In this document: piece after piece, positions 1 through 9,194 of the stretch
Layout of the letters: the number at the start of each line of letters is the position of its first letter
Numbering within the stretch: the stretch's first letter is position 1
NCBI GenBank assembly: GCA_947589665.1
Contig: CANQBJ010000005.1
Coordinates: 1-61,860, forward strand
DNA from: an uncultured Clostridia bacterium
GTDB lineage: Bacteria; Bacillota; Clostridia; Lachnospirales; CAG-274
Direction of reading: 5' to 3'
Length of the DNA: 61,860 bases
The notes under the pieces: model-generated
Database searches by the model: none
The model's input: the letters and a program-made list of their open reading frames with translations, nothing else
Told to the model about the DNA's origin: nothing
Translations under genes and position numbers: made by a program

Positions 1-705
1 ATCTGTATCGTTTCTAAGTAAATATTCGTCCCCGGTATCCGAAAGAACTATGTTATTTTTTAACATTGTTTCCATATCATCAGGCGAAAGCAAAAACACC
101 TTGTCAGTAATGATACCTCCGTCTGTTGAAACTATATCCTTTCCTATGAGTTTTTCTTTTTCCCCCTCGGAAAAGGCTATGGGCAAAAATCCATATTCGG
201 AATAATCTACAGCCATATTATTATATCTTTCGTCATAACCGTTAAGAAAGCTTCTGACGATACCGCTGCTGTTCCATTCCCCGGCTGAATATTCAAGAGA
301 ATAAGCTCCATTTTCGTCCATTTTTACAGGAGACTTAAATATATTGTCACAGGTCATGTCGGTACACATAAGCGTGGCTTTGCCGTCGTCAATGTCTATT
401 ATCTTCCACTTCAGAGGAGCCATACTATAATATGCAGGTCCCGGTCTGTGATCAACTCTTAAAATAAGTCCGTCGTTTCCCTTTAGCAATGAAAACAATC
501 TTTCCGTTCCCCATTCAATATTGTCACAAAATATCATTTCGGAATTTTTATCATCATATGCACTTATTTCTTCTGTAAAATATTTTCCAAGTATAATTGT
601 GTCGCCAACATTTAAAGCATTATCACTAGCATAGATATTCATACAAAATATGTTCAGCGATAAAAATATACTAATAATAACACAATAAACAATGCTTTTT
701 TTCAT
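1..705 (-). CDS. DUF6273-like exported protein (partial, C-terminus off window)
   Basis: An open frame of 235 codons runs off the left edge, so the C-terminus is missing. It starts at the ATG at 703-705 with an AGGC-type ribosome site just upstream. The first 26 residues form a signal peptide (lysines, then a long hydrophobic stretch ending near IYAS). The mature part has the pattern of DUF6273 proteins: a region around WKIIDIDDGKATLMC, followed by W-N-S-S-x-V-R-x-F-L-N and a short acidic helix. These domains are common in surface proteins of gut Clostridia and have no known reaction. It lies 36 bp after the SLH protein gene on the same strand, so the two are probably co-transcribed. The family call is from memory of the motif, not a search. 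Confidence 0.7.
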   Translation of the reverse strand, partial: MKKSIVYCVIISIFLSLNIFCMNIYASDNALNVGDTIILGKYFTEEISAYDDKNSEMIFCDNIEWGTERLFSLLKGNDGLILRVDHRPGPAYYSMAPLKWKIIDIDDGKATLMCTDMTCDNIFKSPVKMDENGAYSLEYSAGEWNSSGIVRSFLNGYDERYNNMAVDYSEYGFLPIAFSEGEKEKLIGKDIVSTDGGIITDKVFLLSPDDMETMLKNNIVLSDTGDEYLLRNDTD

Positions 706-741
706 AAATATGCCTCCATTAAAAACACTTATTCAACCATA

Positions 742-3378
742 TCAATTATCAGTAAGGCTTTCATATATATTGTAAGCAGTCAGTGTTGCATCTTCAAAGG
801 TATAGCGTTCACTGTTTTTATTTACGAATACTTCCTCTGAAATATCCTCCTTGTCTTTTAACTTAAGCAAATAGTCAAATACAGCCCTTGCACTGTTTAC
901 AGATGTGTCTGCAAAGGGGTCAAATTCCGAATTCACCGATAATATTTCCTTGACATCCGTTTCTATGTCGTTGTAATCAATATCTATTTTATCACAAAGT
1001 ATTTTAGCAAAATCGCAAAGCTGCTGATTTGTTGCATTCCAGTTATACTGATTGTAATATACATTTTTATCGCTTGGTATAAGCTTAATGTCCAAGCTTG
1101 AAATTTTGATTATAGTATCGCTGTCCTCCCCTGTTTGCTCTCTTACCATTTTATAATATCTGTCCAAAAAGCCTATATTATCATTAACGGGAAGATGCTC
1201 AAATTCAAGGTCCAGAATTTTGCCGTCTATATCATACAGCGTATAGTTATCCCGGTCATAGCCAATATCAGCCTTGTCATACTGTATAAATTTTCCATAG
1301 CCTATATTTATAATGAGGTTATCGGTCTTGGGTATAATAAAATTGCCCTTTATATCTATGAGTGCGCAGTAATCACAGCAATAGACCTCTGCGAAAGCAA
1401 AATCACCGCCCCAGTAAACAAGGAACTTGTCGTCTCCCACATAGTCTATAGTTCTTGCGCCCTTTATAAGCTCGCTGTTATCAGCCGTAAACTGCGCAAT
1501 TTTACTTTCGGCATCCTTTTCATTGGAAAGTGATTTTGAATATGTAGTAAGAAATCCGTCTGTTTTGCCCTCCAGACAGTTATACAATCTCCACATTGTG
1601 GCAATAGCCTGTTCTCTTGTATAATTCATCCATGGTGAAAACTTGCCCTCGCCTGTGCCTGCCATAACGTAGGTATCTCCGCTTTTCATAGCTGCTACGG
1701 AATATATTGAGGACTTTGCCCAGTCGGCAAAATAGCTTTCATCTACAAACTTCCCTATATTTTCCGTACCCTTTATATTCAGAAGTCTTGCAAGGTTATT
1801 GAGCATAACGGCAGCCTCCTGACGTGTAATATTTTTTTCGGGTGCAAACATATCATTTCCGACACCGCTTACAATTTGCAGCTCATAAGCGGCATTGATA
1901 TATTCCGCATCAGTATCTCTGAAGTAGCTCTTGTCAGTAGTATACTCCATTTTGGTCACAGCTTTATATGTATTAACGGCAAGACGGCAGAATTCATCAC
2001 GGTTTATTTTTTTAATATACTTTGACTGCAATTCTTCGGGAACAATGCCTATTTCTATTGCCTTTTCTATTGTTTCCTTAGCCCAAGAGCTTGCCTCTCC
2101 CTTTGTGTTGGCTGCTGCAAGAGCCTCTGCCTTTGTCTTGTACTGATTGCCGTAGAGGTCGTAATACTTTGTATCACTGCCTGCCCATACATTTTCAATA
2201 TATATAGCGCCGTCCTCTTCCTTTACAAGCATATCGCCGTATTCGGGTCCTGCTATCTCTTTGAAATCCGGGTCAAGTACACATACATACGTGTCAGAAT
2301 GTCCTGCGGGTATCTGAGCGACAAGAGTATTCCCCGGATATGCCTTGGGTACTATATTGGTATACTGCTTGCTCAGTATATTTCCTTCACCGTCCGTGAC
2401 GCAGCAATTAGTAGAGACCATATGATCCTCGGGAGCGATATTGAATACATATCTGTCAGTCATTCCCTCTATGGGCGTCATAAATTTAATATCGCTTTTT
2501 CTTGTTTCAACAAGATTGAGATTGTAATCATATACATCTGCCGTTCCCTCTGAATAACATATTATCTCTTTATTTTTTTTGGAAGGATCGATGCGATAAT
2601 ACCCCTTGTCTACCAATACATTACCGGTAAAGCCGCATATATAGGAATATATATTATTTGTCTCGTTCTTGCTGAAATAAGGAGTACCGTATATCTGATC
2701 AATATTTTCTCCATCGGCCTTTTCAAATTTATCCGTATAATAGGCCGGTTCACTTCCCAGACATCTGAATATACCGCTGTCATAGCTTATTAAAAAATAA
2801 TCAAAGGGTACCGCTAATTCAAGCCTACTGTTGTAAATACCGCTCCTTCCGTTGTCATGGGCTATTATGCTTCCTCCGCCGCCTTCAAGCTTGGAATATC
2901 CCTTATTGATAAGCTTGTTGCCCTCCTTATCGCATATATAAAACATATTTTTTCCGCTGTTTTCGTCAACAATAACAAGCTCAAAGTACTCCGTAGAGGG
3001 TATCGGCCTTATATCTATGGGCTGAGAAATTTTATTGAAATCCTTGTCGTAAAAGTCAACGGAATCGGTCTTATGGCATACATACGTATCGGTGTATTCA
3101 TTGTATTTGATACTGTCATATTCCATAGGTATGACCTCGTTCAAATTCTCATCGAGAAGGCATACCATATCCTTGTCGCCGCCTGCAAGTATATATCCGT
3201 TAAGCTCATCAGCCCAGTTAAAAATGCCCTTTGACACCTCTTTGCCCTCGGAGTCGATATATTCGATCTCACCTGTATCGTCCGAATAATAATACTTATC
3301 ATTGATCTGATAACCCGCAAAGGCAGATATACTCATAACAGAGCATAATGCAAGAGTACAAATAATAAATTTTTTCAT
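742..3378 (-). CDS. Exported WG-repeat-like protein with three SLH domains
   Basis: 878 residues with a clear signal peptide (1-21, ending in SAFA). Residues about 25-420 contain repeated short beta units of the type DxxGN-(I/V)L, as in WG/KWG-repeat proteins. Residues about 430-600 hold three SLH units, with typical signatures FRDTDAEYINAAYEL, ITRQEAAVML and YTREQAIATMWRL, which bind cell-wall polymers and hold a protein on the cell surface. Residues 610-878 form another WG-like region plus a helical tail. The internal position of the SLH block is unusual, since it is usually terminal. A GGAGGA ribosome site precedes the start. The role is unknown; it is probably a surface display or structural protein, paired with the DUF6273-like gene downstream. 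Confidence 0.85.
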   Translation of the reverse strand: MKKFIICTLALCSVMSISAFAGYQINDKYYYSDDTGEIEYIDSEGKEVSKGIFNWADELNGYILAGGDKDMVCLLDENLNEVIPMEYDSIKYNEYTDTYVCHKTDSVDFYDKDFNKISQPIDIRPIPSTEYFELVIVDENSGKNMFYICDKEGNKLINKGYSKLEGGGGSIIAHDNGRSGIYNSRLELAVPFDYFLISYDSGIFRCLGSEPAYYTDKFEKADGENIDQIYGTPYFSKNETNNIYSYICGFTGNVLVDKGYYRIDPSKKNKEIICYSEGTADVYDYNLNLVETRKSDIKFMTPIEGMTDRYVFNIAPEDHMVSTNCCVTDGEGNILSKQYTNIVPKAYPGNTLVAQIPAGHSDTYVCVLDPDFKEIAGPEYGDMLVKEEDGAIYIENVWAGSDTKYYDLYGNQYKTKAEALAAANTKGEASSWAKETIEKAIEIGIVPEELQSKYIKKINRDEFCRLAVNTYKAVTKMEYTTDKSYFRDTDAEYINAAYELQIVSGVGNDMFAPEKNITRQEAAVMLNNLARLLNIKGTENIGKFVDESYFADWAKSSIYSVAAMKSGDTYVMAGTGEGKFSPWMNYTREQAIATMWRLYNCLEGKTDGFLTTYSKSLSNEKDAESKIAQFTADNSELIKGARTIDYVGDDKFLVYWGGDFAFAEVYCCDYCALIDIKGNFIIPKTDNLIINIGYGKFIQYDKADIGYDRDNYTLYDIDGKILDLEFEHLPVNDNIGFLDRYYKMVREQTGEDSDTIIKISSLDIKLIPSDKNVYYNQYNWNATNQQLCDFAKILCDKIDIDYNDIETDVKEILSVNSEFDPFADTSVNSARAVFDYLLKLKDKEDISEEVFVNKNSERYTFEDATLTAYNIYESLTDN

Positions 3379-3461
3379 ATAGTTATTCCTCCTATTTCTG
3401 TGTTTATTTTAGTTTATAATTGACGGTTATATATGTCAATATTTTTTATTTTACAACAACA

Positions 3462-3490
3462 ATTATAGCCCGTTATCGGGTAATTGTCAA
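3462..3490 (-). promoter_or_regulatory. Consensus sigma-A promoter of the SLH protein gene
   Basis: Read on the minus strand: a perfect TTGACA (3490-3485), a 17 bp spacer and a perfect TATAAT (3467-3462). The spacer contains the inverted repeat CCCG-TTAT-CGGG (3469-3480), well placed for a repressor. A second inverted repeat, ATTGAC-N10-GTCAAT, lies downstream at 3419-3440. Confidence 0.8.
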
Positions 3491-3512
3491 TAAAAGAGTA
3501 CTAATATATAAT
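3484..3512 (+). promoter_or_regulatory. Divergent promoter of the small HTH gene, sharing the -35 region
   Basis: TTGTCA (3484-3489), 17 bp spacer, TATAAT (3507-3512). The -35 box occupies almost the same bases as the opposite-strand TTGACA, so RNA polymerase can hardly use both promoters at once. A perfect 14 bp palindrome AATCTAATTAGATT (3510-3523) overlaps the -10 and early transcribed region and is a good operator candidate. Confidence 0.75.
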
Positions 3513-3560
3513 CTAATTAGATTATTTTAGTTACAAGCTGTTACTTAAGGCGGTGAAATA

Positions 3561-3764
3561 ATGATAGTGTTTACAAAGCTATGGCAAACAATGAAAGAAA
3601 AGAATATTTCACAGTACAAGCTTCTGAAGGATTATGGTTTCAGCAGCGGTCAGCTTGACAGACTCAGAAAAAATTCCAATGTAAACACATATACCTTAGA
3701 CCAGCTTTGCTCTATTCTTGACTGTAAGCTTGAAGATATTGCCGAATATATCCCAAATAAATAA
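3561..3764 (+). CDS. Small XRE/Cro-type helix-turn-helix regulator
   Basis: 67 residues, essentially one HTH_XRE domain: NISQYKLLKDYGFSSGQLDRL forms the first helices and turn, and TYTLDQLCSILDCKLEDIAEY is the typical closing helix pair of single-domain Cro-like proteins (YozG-like). A GGCGGTG ribosome site lies 8 bp before the ATG. Its promoter overlaps that of the divergent SLH gene, and palindromes sit in the shared region, so it probably regulates itself and its neighbour. The target is inferred from position only. It ends directly in a terminator hairpin. Confidence 0.85.
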   Translation: MIVFTKLWQTMKEKNISQYKLLKDYGFSSGQLDRLRKNSNVNTYTLDQLCSILDCKLEDIAEYIPNK

Positions 3765-3792
3765 AAATTCAGGCATCTCTGCCTGAATTTAT
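3765..3792. terminator. Bidirectional intrinsic terminator
   Basis: Perfect 11 bp stem (3765-3775 with 3780-3790), four-base loop TCTC, A/T-rich on both sides. It serves the HTH gene on the plus strand and the rhodanese gene, which ends at 3830, on the minus strand. Confidence 0.85.
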
Positions 3793-3829
3793 TATAGCGC
3801 ACTTATGTTAAAAACATGTTAAAGCAATA

Positions 3830-4138
3830 TTAAAAAACCTTTTCAAAGGGCCAGTCTATAATACCGCCGAAATCATATACATTCTTATAGCCTAGGCTGT
3901 CAAGTATACGGCAGGCTATGGCACTCCTTCTGCCGCTGCGGCAGTATACAAGCACAGTCTTGTCCTTGTCCTTTATTATTTCCTCTGCCTTTTCCCTTAC
4001 GGTATCAAGAGGTATCAGCACAGAATCATATATATAGCCCTCGGCAAGCTCCTCCTCATCACGGACATCAACTATTGTGATATCCTCGTCACTGTCCATT
4101 ATTTTCTTAGCCTCTACCTGATTTATTTTACAACTCAT
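3830..4138 (-). CDS. Rhodanese-like domain protein (single domain)
   Basis: About 102 residues, one rhodanese fold. The active-site loop CRSGRRS carries the catalytic cysteine (residue 66 from the chosen start), and VDVRDEEELAEGYI is the characteristic CH2A motif before it. Small rhodaneses move sulfane sulfur; the substrate cannot be read from sequence. I chose the ATG at 4136-4138 because AGGTGAT lies 5-6 bp upstream; an in-frame GTG at 4145-4147 would add three residues but lies inside that ribosome site. It follows the exonuclease III gene by 9 bp and shares its transcript. Confidence 0.9.
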   Translation of the reverse strand: MSCKINQVEAKKIMDSDEDITIVDVRDEEELAEGYIYDSVLIPLDTVREKAEEIIKDKDKTVLVYCRSGRRSAIACRILDSLGYKNVYDFGGIIDWPFEKVF

Positions 4139-4147
4139 AACTATCAC

Positions 4148-4903
4148 CTACTCAATATCAAGCTCTACAGGGCAATGATCGGAGCCGAATACCTCTGTGT
4201 GTATTTTAGCGTCCTTAAGCCTGCCCTTAAGCCGCTGGCTTACAATATAGTAGTCTATACGCCAGCCTGCATTCTTCTCTCTTGCTCTGAACCTGTAACT
4301 CCACCAGCTGTATATCCCCTCAGCGTCGGGATAGAAATATCTGAATGTATCTATAAAGCCGCTTTCCAGAAGCTTAGTCATTTTATCTCTTTCCTCATCG
4401 GTAAAGCCCGCATTTTTTCTGTTGGTCTTGGGATTTTTAAGGTCTATCTCATTATGAGCTACATTCAAATCTCCGCATAGTATAACAGCCTTGTTTTTGT
4501 CAAGCTCTTTGAGATACTTTCTGAAATCATCCTCCCATTTCATTCTATAGTCAAGCCTTGCAAGCTCATTCTGAGAGTTGGGAGTATAGCAGGTCACATA
4601 ATAAAAGTCATCAAATTCACAGGTAATAACTCTGCCCTCGTTATCGTGTTCGGAAATGCCTATACCGTATGTCACATTAAGGGGTTCCCTTTTAGTAAAT
4701 ACAGCCGTACCGGAATAGCCCTTCTTCTCGGCATAGTTCCAGTAGCAGTGATAGCCCGGGAGAGGCAGGTCTATCTGCCCCTCCTGTAGCTTTGTTTCCT
4801 GCAATGAAAATATATCGGCATCTATGCTGTTGAAAAAATCCATAAAATTTTTGCCTACACAGGCTCTCAGTCCATTTACATTCCATGATATAAATTTCAT
4901 CAT
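4148..4903 (-). CDS. xthA: Exodeoxyribonuclease III / AP endonuclease
   Basis: 251 residues, the normal length of the exonuclease III (EEP) family. All catalytic residues are visible: N8 in WNVNG, E36 in LQETK, Y106 in YTPNS, D145 and N147 in GDLNVAH, and D242-H243 in GSDHCPV. The enzyme cuts DNA 5' of abasic sites and removes 3' blocking groups in base excision repair. It overlaps the stop codon of the upstream pectin esterase gene by 4 bp (ATGA), so translation is coupled although the functions are unrelated. Two consecutive ATG codons are possible starts; GAGGTG lies 5 and 8 bp before them. Confidence 0.95.
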   Translation of the reverse strand: MMKFISWNVNGLRACVGKNFMDFFNSIDADIFSLQETKLQEGQIDLPLPGYHCYWNYAEKKGYSGTAVFTKREPLNVTYGIGISEHDNEGRVITCEFDDFYYVTCYTPNSQNELARLDYRMKWEDDFRKYLKELDKNKAVILCGDLNVAHNEIDLKNPKTNRKNAGFTDEERDKMTKLLESGFIDTFRYFYPDAEGIYSWWSYRFRAREKNAGWRIDYYIVSQRLKGRLKDAKIHTEVFGSDHCPVELDIE

Positions 4904-7900
4904 TTAAGCACCTCGTAAAGTCTGTCAATAGCGTATATGCCTATTTCATGTGATATCTCGCCCTTGAGAAGAGCATATACATCTGACATATCTGCATTTG
5001 AACCCTTATACTGCAATATATTTTTAATAACGGATATTGCAAAGGTATCTGTAAGTCTGCCCTCGGGGTTAAAGTTATTATTATTGTCAAATGCCTTTAC
5101 TATACCTAAGCTCTTGGCTGAGGCTATTGGCATTTCGTAGCTCTTGCCCTTTGTAACATCGTCAAAGTTATCATCAATATTTTCAACCTTGTCTATGACA
5201 TCCATAGCCATAGTTACAAACTCTGCTCTTGTCATAACTGTCTTGGCATCAAGAGCGTCTTTATTAATATAGTCCTTAAGTGACGCTGAGGATGATTGCA
5301 GCATTGTAAGTATTTTCTTTGCAACGGTATCGGCGCCAAATTCACTTAATATCTCAGAGGATATACCGTTATTTCTGTCAACGGCATTCAGTACCTTGCT
5401 GCCCTCTTCACCCATAGTTTTATAAAGGTTCTGAGTAACGTCGTTTAAGTTGACATAGAAATATGACTTTGATTTGACCACATCTATTACATTCTGAACA
5501 TACAGATTTTCATTTGCCTTATATTCACCGCTTTCAAAGCTTCTCTCGGCAGTAGGCGTCATAAGTATGACAACAGCCTTTTTATCCTCAGCAGGCTTTA
5601 TATAGTAGTTATAAAGATAGTATGCAAAGGAATTATTGGCATTGATATCCGATGAGGCATATGCGTAATTGTAATATTCGTTTTCGCTGCCTCTGTCGTC
5701 ACCGTCATTGTTTCCGAAATTGATCAATACATAATCGCCTTCCTTAAGGTTTTCAGTGTATTTCTTGTATTCGGCTGTGTTTATATAATTCTTTGTAGTA
5801 GCGTCCTTTACAGCTAAATTATTAACGGTTATTTTGCCTGAAAGATATTTTTGGAGATAGTCTCCATAGCCTCCTGCATTGACTGCATAATCTCCCTTGT
5901 CGTCGCCTGCCGCAGGTGTTCCGCCAAGTACAAAAAGGTTGGCTGTCTTAAGTGACTGTGTTCTGTCTACTGCTATTTCTGAGGCAATAATATGATCGCC
6001 AATGGTAAGCTCTGAATTCTTTATAGCGTCTGCCATTTTGCTTGCTATAAGATTGGCTCCGAACTTATTGTAATGCGTAAGGTCAACAGTACCGTCCTCC
6101 TTGACATTGTGCAAGCCCTGTGTAGTAAGTACACCGTACTGCTCATAAAGCGCCTTGGTTATATCGAACATATCAAGGCATAAAATATCCTCTTCCTCGG
6201 CAAGCTGCTTAACGGCGGTGATATATCCGTCCTTTTCGCCGAAATGAGGAGTTATCTTGCCGTCGCTGTCAAAGAATATCCTGCACATAGGTGTAAGGAG
6301 TACGGGAATGGCTCCCGATTTCTTTATAGCATCTACATGCTGTTTCATATACCACTTAAATGTACCGCTTTCATAGGGGTAGAACATTTCACCGTATGGG
6401 TACTCTGTGTTCTTATAGCTGTTGTATAATGACTGCGGAGTCTTTGTAAGCGTAGCTGCCATAGTGGGATAAATACCGTTTGCATCGGGTTCTCCCAATA
6501 CAACGGAATGCTCTAAAAAGGCTGCGTCATCTGTTCTTTGGTCATTTGTTCCGAACTGTATGAATACATAGTCGCCGGGCTTTACCTCATTAAGCACTTC
6601 CTTAAGTCTGCCCTGATTAAGGTATGATCTTGCACTTCTGCCGCCTTCTGCCTTATTTATAAGCTCTACATCACTGTCAAGATAGTTTACAAGATATTCG
6701 CCCCAGCCGCCTATGGTATTGTCATCCCCATAATATTTAGCTGTAGAATCGCCCATTAAATAAAGCTTTATTTTGGCGTCCTTTGTTTCATCGGCAGTAT
6801 TTACTATACTTATGCTGTCAGCCATTACAACGTCCTCGTCACCGCCTGCCTTAAGACAAACGGTACCCCCGCCTAAAGGCTCGCTGTCCTCTGCGGTAAG
6901 TGTCGCAAAGGCCTTCTTTGTACCCTCAATAAAGAAGCTTGTGGAAATATTTCCCATATTCTTTGAAAGAGTTACTGTAAAATATGGATTGTCTTCGCCT
7001 GAATTTTGATAAATATTACCCTTAAGGCTTGTATCATCCTTAGCAAGTACTGTTTCTTCGCCGTTTACCACCTTGCAGAGATAGAGTATTATGCTCTTGG
7101 TATTGCTGCCTCTTCCCAGCTTTACCATATATCCGCTGTCTGTGTCTTTGTTATAGTTTATATATATATTATAAAATCCTGTAGATGCAAGACCCTTCTT
7201 TTCGGGATTGAATCTGAAACGTCCTTCAAGCTTGATATTGTCCCAGTTTCCGTTGTCATATACAAGAGTACATGTACTGTCATTGGGACAGCCTGCCGCA
7301 ACAAAGCTATTATAGCCGTTATTAAGCTTGTTCCATGGACCATCGGCACTCCAGCCCTCTGTACCCTTGTCAAAGCCTGTTCTGAAAACAGGGCCTTCTT
7401 CATTGTTCTTAGGTGCGACTGCTGTCTTTGTTGTATAGGAAACAGGCTCTCCATACTCGCCATAGGTAGTAACAGTGGCAGGAAGTACTTCTATCATAAT
7501 ATTATAGCCTATATCCTGCTTTGTAAGCTCATAGCTCTGATAGTATTCGCCTACGCCTTCCTTTATTATTATTTTTTCATCGCCCTTGACTGCATACCAC
7601 CTTATTTTAGCGGCGTCTATAGCATTGTCGCTTTCAAGCTTGTAGCTGTATTCAGCCTTTAATGTCTGACCAGTTACAGCCTTGTCCTCATTGCCTATGG
7701 ATATCCCTGCTATTTCGGGAACAGCAGTTCTGGGCGCTGTAACAGTCAAATTTGCATAGGCTGACATACCGTTATCGGCAGAGGCATAAATTCTAGTACT
7801 GCCTGTCTTTATGCCTGTAATAATGCCATTTTCATCAACGGAGGCAACCGTTTCATCAGCTGTAGAATAGGTGATGCTACCATTGTTCTCTACAGGCAGA

Positions 7901-9099
7901 GCAATAGCCTTAAGTGCATAGGTCTCTCCCTGGGGCACAGATATGTCATAGCTGCTAAGAGTAACGTCGCATATACCTGTATTGCCCTTCTTGTCCGCAG
8001 GAATCCAGTTGTCACTGCCCTTTAATACATTGTAAGAATTAAAGCCTGCCGCCTGTTCCTCTGTAAGTATCTTTACAAAATCGGCACGTGCAGACAGGTC
8101 TATATCATGACCTTGTGCTGTTACCGAACCATATTCATAAAATCTGATCTTGTTAACCATTGTTGTAGCGTCCCATGTGCTAAATCCCTCAGTCTTCATA
8201 ATATCGGGAAGAGAGCAGTTTATAAATACACTGTTTGAGCCTGAATTGGGATATGCGCTATCACACTGCCAGGGTCTGCCCAAATCTATCTTGGAAGCCA
8301 TATCCTCAGTATAGCTGTCATCTACAGTAAGACGGCAGTTATTGAAAACATAGCCTATATTGAAAAGCGTAGTATTGGGCGCAGTAAAGTGACCGCCGTT
8401 CTTATAGCTCATAAGCTTAAGGTCGCAGTTGTCAAAATAGGCAGTGGCGTCGCCGAATATAAAGTCAACAGTACCCTCTACATAAGAGTCCTTTATATAA
8501 ACTCTGGCATTGTTGGCAGAGCCGTATACATTCTGACCCTTTGACGCACCTTTAAGATAAAGGGTGTCCTGCCTGCCTATCATCTTACAGTTTTCAAGCA
8601 CTACCTTATCCGCAAGAGTTTCAAGGGCAACAGCCTGAGTCTGCTTTCTCACATCGTTGTCAGGCTCATCTATGTTATAGGAATTAACAAAGGTGATATT
8701 CTTTGCCTTAAAGCCTACAGCGGCAGCGTCAACTGTAACTGTGGCAGTCTTGTCCGTACCGAAATTCCTGCTTTCATCGGGATGTCCGTTAGCCTTGTCA
8801 TAGGTTATCACAACATCAGATTTTGTATTGTTAACAAGGCTTACATAGGGCTTATTTACAGTTACTTCCTCATTATAGGTACCCGGTGCGATATTTATCG
8901 TCACAGGCGCCTTTTCCGTAGGCATACCCTTAATGGAATCAAGAGCCGCCTGTATGCTTGTAAAATCGCTTTCACTTGTTTTGCCGACCTTAATTGTAAC
9001 AGGTGAAGAGAGAGTACTGTCTGCATATACGCATATCCCGCACATAGCCAGTGAACAGGAAAGTATAGCCGATAATAATCTTTTGCATTTGAATTTCAT
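4900..9099 (-). CDS. Secreted multidomain pectin esterase: CE8 methylesterase, CE12 acetylesterase, CE12-like pseudo-domain, SLH
   Basis: 1399 residues from the ATG at 9097-9099, preceded by GGAGG; an ATG five codons earlier overlaps that ribosome site and is less likely. Signal peptide 1-26. Residues 33-360 are a pectin methylesterase (CE8): Q177-D178 in GRQDTL, D212 in VDFIFG, R275 and W277 in GRPW. Residues 380-455 are a Big_2-type Ig domain, 458-560 another Ig-like domain, and 570-767 a beta-sandwich that may bind carbohydrate. Residues 775-1030 are an SGNH/CE12 rhamnogalacturonan acetylesterase: S785 in GDST, G820, N852 in FGTND, D1006 and H1009 in DLTHYN. Residues 1050-1270 repeat this fold but have lost catalytic Ser and His. 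The C-terminus (1285-1399) carries SLH-type units for wall anchoring. It strips methyl and acetyl groups from pectin outside the cell. Confidence 0.9.
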   Translation of the reverse strand: MKFKCKRLLSAILSCSLAMCGICVYADSTLSSPVTIKVGKTSESDFTSIQAALDSIKGMPTEKAPVTINIAPGTYNEEVTVNKPYVSLVNNTKSDVVITYDKANGHPDESRNFGTDKTATVTVDAAAVGFKAKNITFVNSYNIDEPDNDVRKQTQAVALETLADKVVLENCKMIGRQDTLYLKGASKGQNVYGSANNARVYIKDSYVEGTVDFIFGDATAYFDNCDLKLMSYKNGGHFTAPNTTLFNIGYVFNNCRLTVDDSYTEDMASKIDLGRPWQCDSAYPNSGSNSVFINCSLPDIMKTEGFSTWDATTMVNKIRFYEYGSVTAQGHDIDLSARADFVKILTEEQAAGFNSYNVLKGSDNWIPADKKGNTGICDVTLSSYDISVPQGETYALKAIALPVENNGSITYSTADETVASVDENGIITGIKTGSTRIYASADNGMSAYANLTVTAPRTAVPEIAGISIGNEDKAVTGQTLKAEYSYKLESDNAIDAAKIRWYAVKGDEKIIIKEGVGEYYQSYELTKQDIGYNIMIEVLPATVTTYGEYGEPVSYTTKTAVAPKNNEEGPVFRTGFDKGTEGWSADGPWNKLNNGYNSFVAAGCPNDSTCTLVYDNGNWDNIKLEGRFRFNPEKKGLASTGFYNIYINYNKDTDSGYMVKLGRGSNTKSIILYLCKVVNGEETVLAKDDTSLKGNIYQNSGEDNPYFTVTLSKNMGNISTSFFIEGTKKAFATLTAEDSEPLGGGTVCLKAGGDEDVVMADSISIVNTADETKDAKIKLYLMGDSTAKYYGDDNTIGGWGEYLVNYLDSDVELINKAEGGRSARSYLNQGRLKEVLNEVKPGDYVFIQFGTNDQRTDDAAFLEHSVVLGEPDANGIYPTMAATLTKTPQSLYNSYKNTEYPYGEMFYPYESGTFKWYMKQHVDAIKKSGAIPVLLTPMCRIFFDSDGKITPHFGEKDGYITAVKQLAEEEDILCLDMFDITKALYEQYGVLTTQGLHNVKEDGTVDLTHYNKFGANLIASKMADAIKNSELTIGDHIIASEIAVDRTQSLKTANLFVLGGTPAAGDDKGDYAVNAGGYGDYLQKYLSGKITVNNLAVKDATTKNYINTAEYKKYTENLKEGDYVLINFGNNDGDDRGSENEYYNYAYASSDINANNSFAYYLYNYYIKPAEDKKAVVILMTPTAERSFESGEYKANENLYVQNVIDVVKSKSYFYVNLNDVTQNLYKTMGEEGSKVLNAVDRNNGISSEILSEFGADTVAKKILTMLQSSSASLKDYINKDALDAKTVMTRAEFVTMAMDVIDKVENIDDNFDDVTKGKSYEMPIASAKSLGIVKAFDNNNNFNPEGRLTDTFAISVIKNILQYKGSNADMSDVYALLKGEISHEIGIYAIDRLYEVLK

Positions 9100-9164
9100 A
9101 ATACATTCCTCCATAAAATATTGTTATTTTAATTTTAACATAATATTGAAATTAGTACAAGACA

Positions 9165-9194
9165 AAAAAGAGCCTCATTTAAGAAGCTCTTTTT
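9165..9194 (-). terminator. Terminator with the metallo-hydrolase stop codon in its loop
   Basis: Nine bp stem AAAAAGAGC/GCTCTTTTT with a 12-base loop holding the TAA (9179-9181) of the MBL gene, and a T-tract on the minus strand. It closes the 14.9-9.2 kb cluster. Confidence 0.8.

Noticed and set aside
7006..7662. 218-codon open frame on the plus strand
   Set aside because: Antisense to the pectin esterase gene; Cys/Ile/Tyr-rich composition, no ribosome site, no family pattern.
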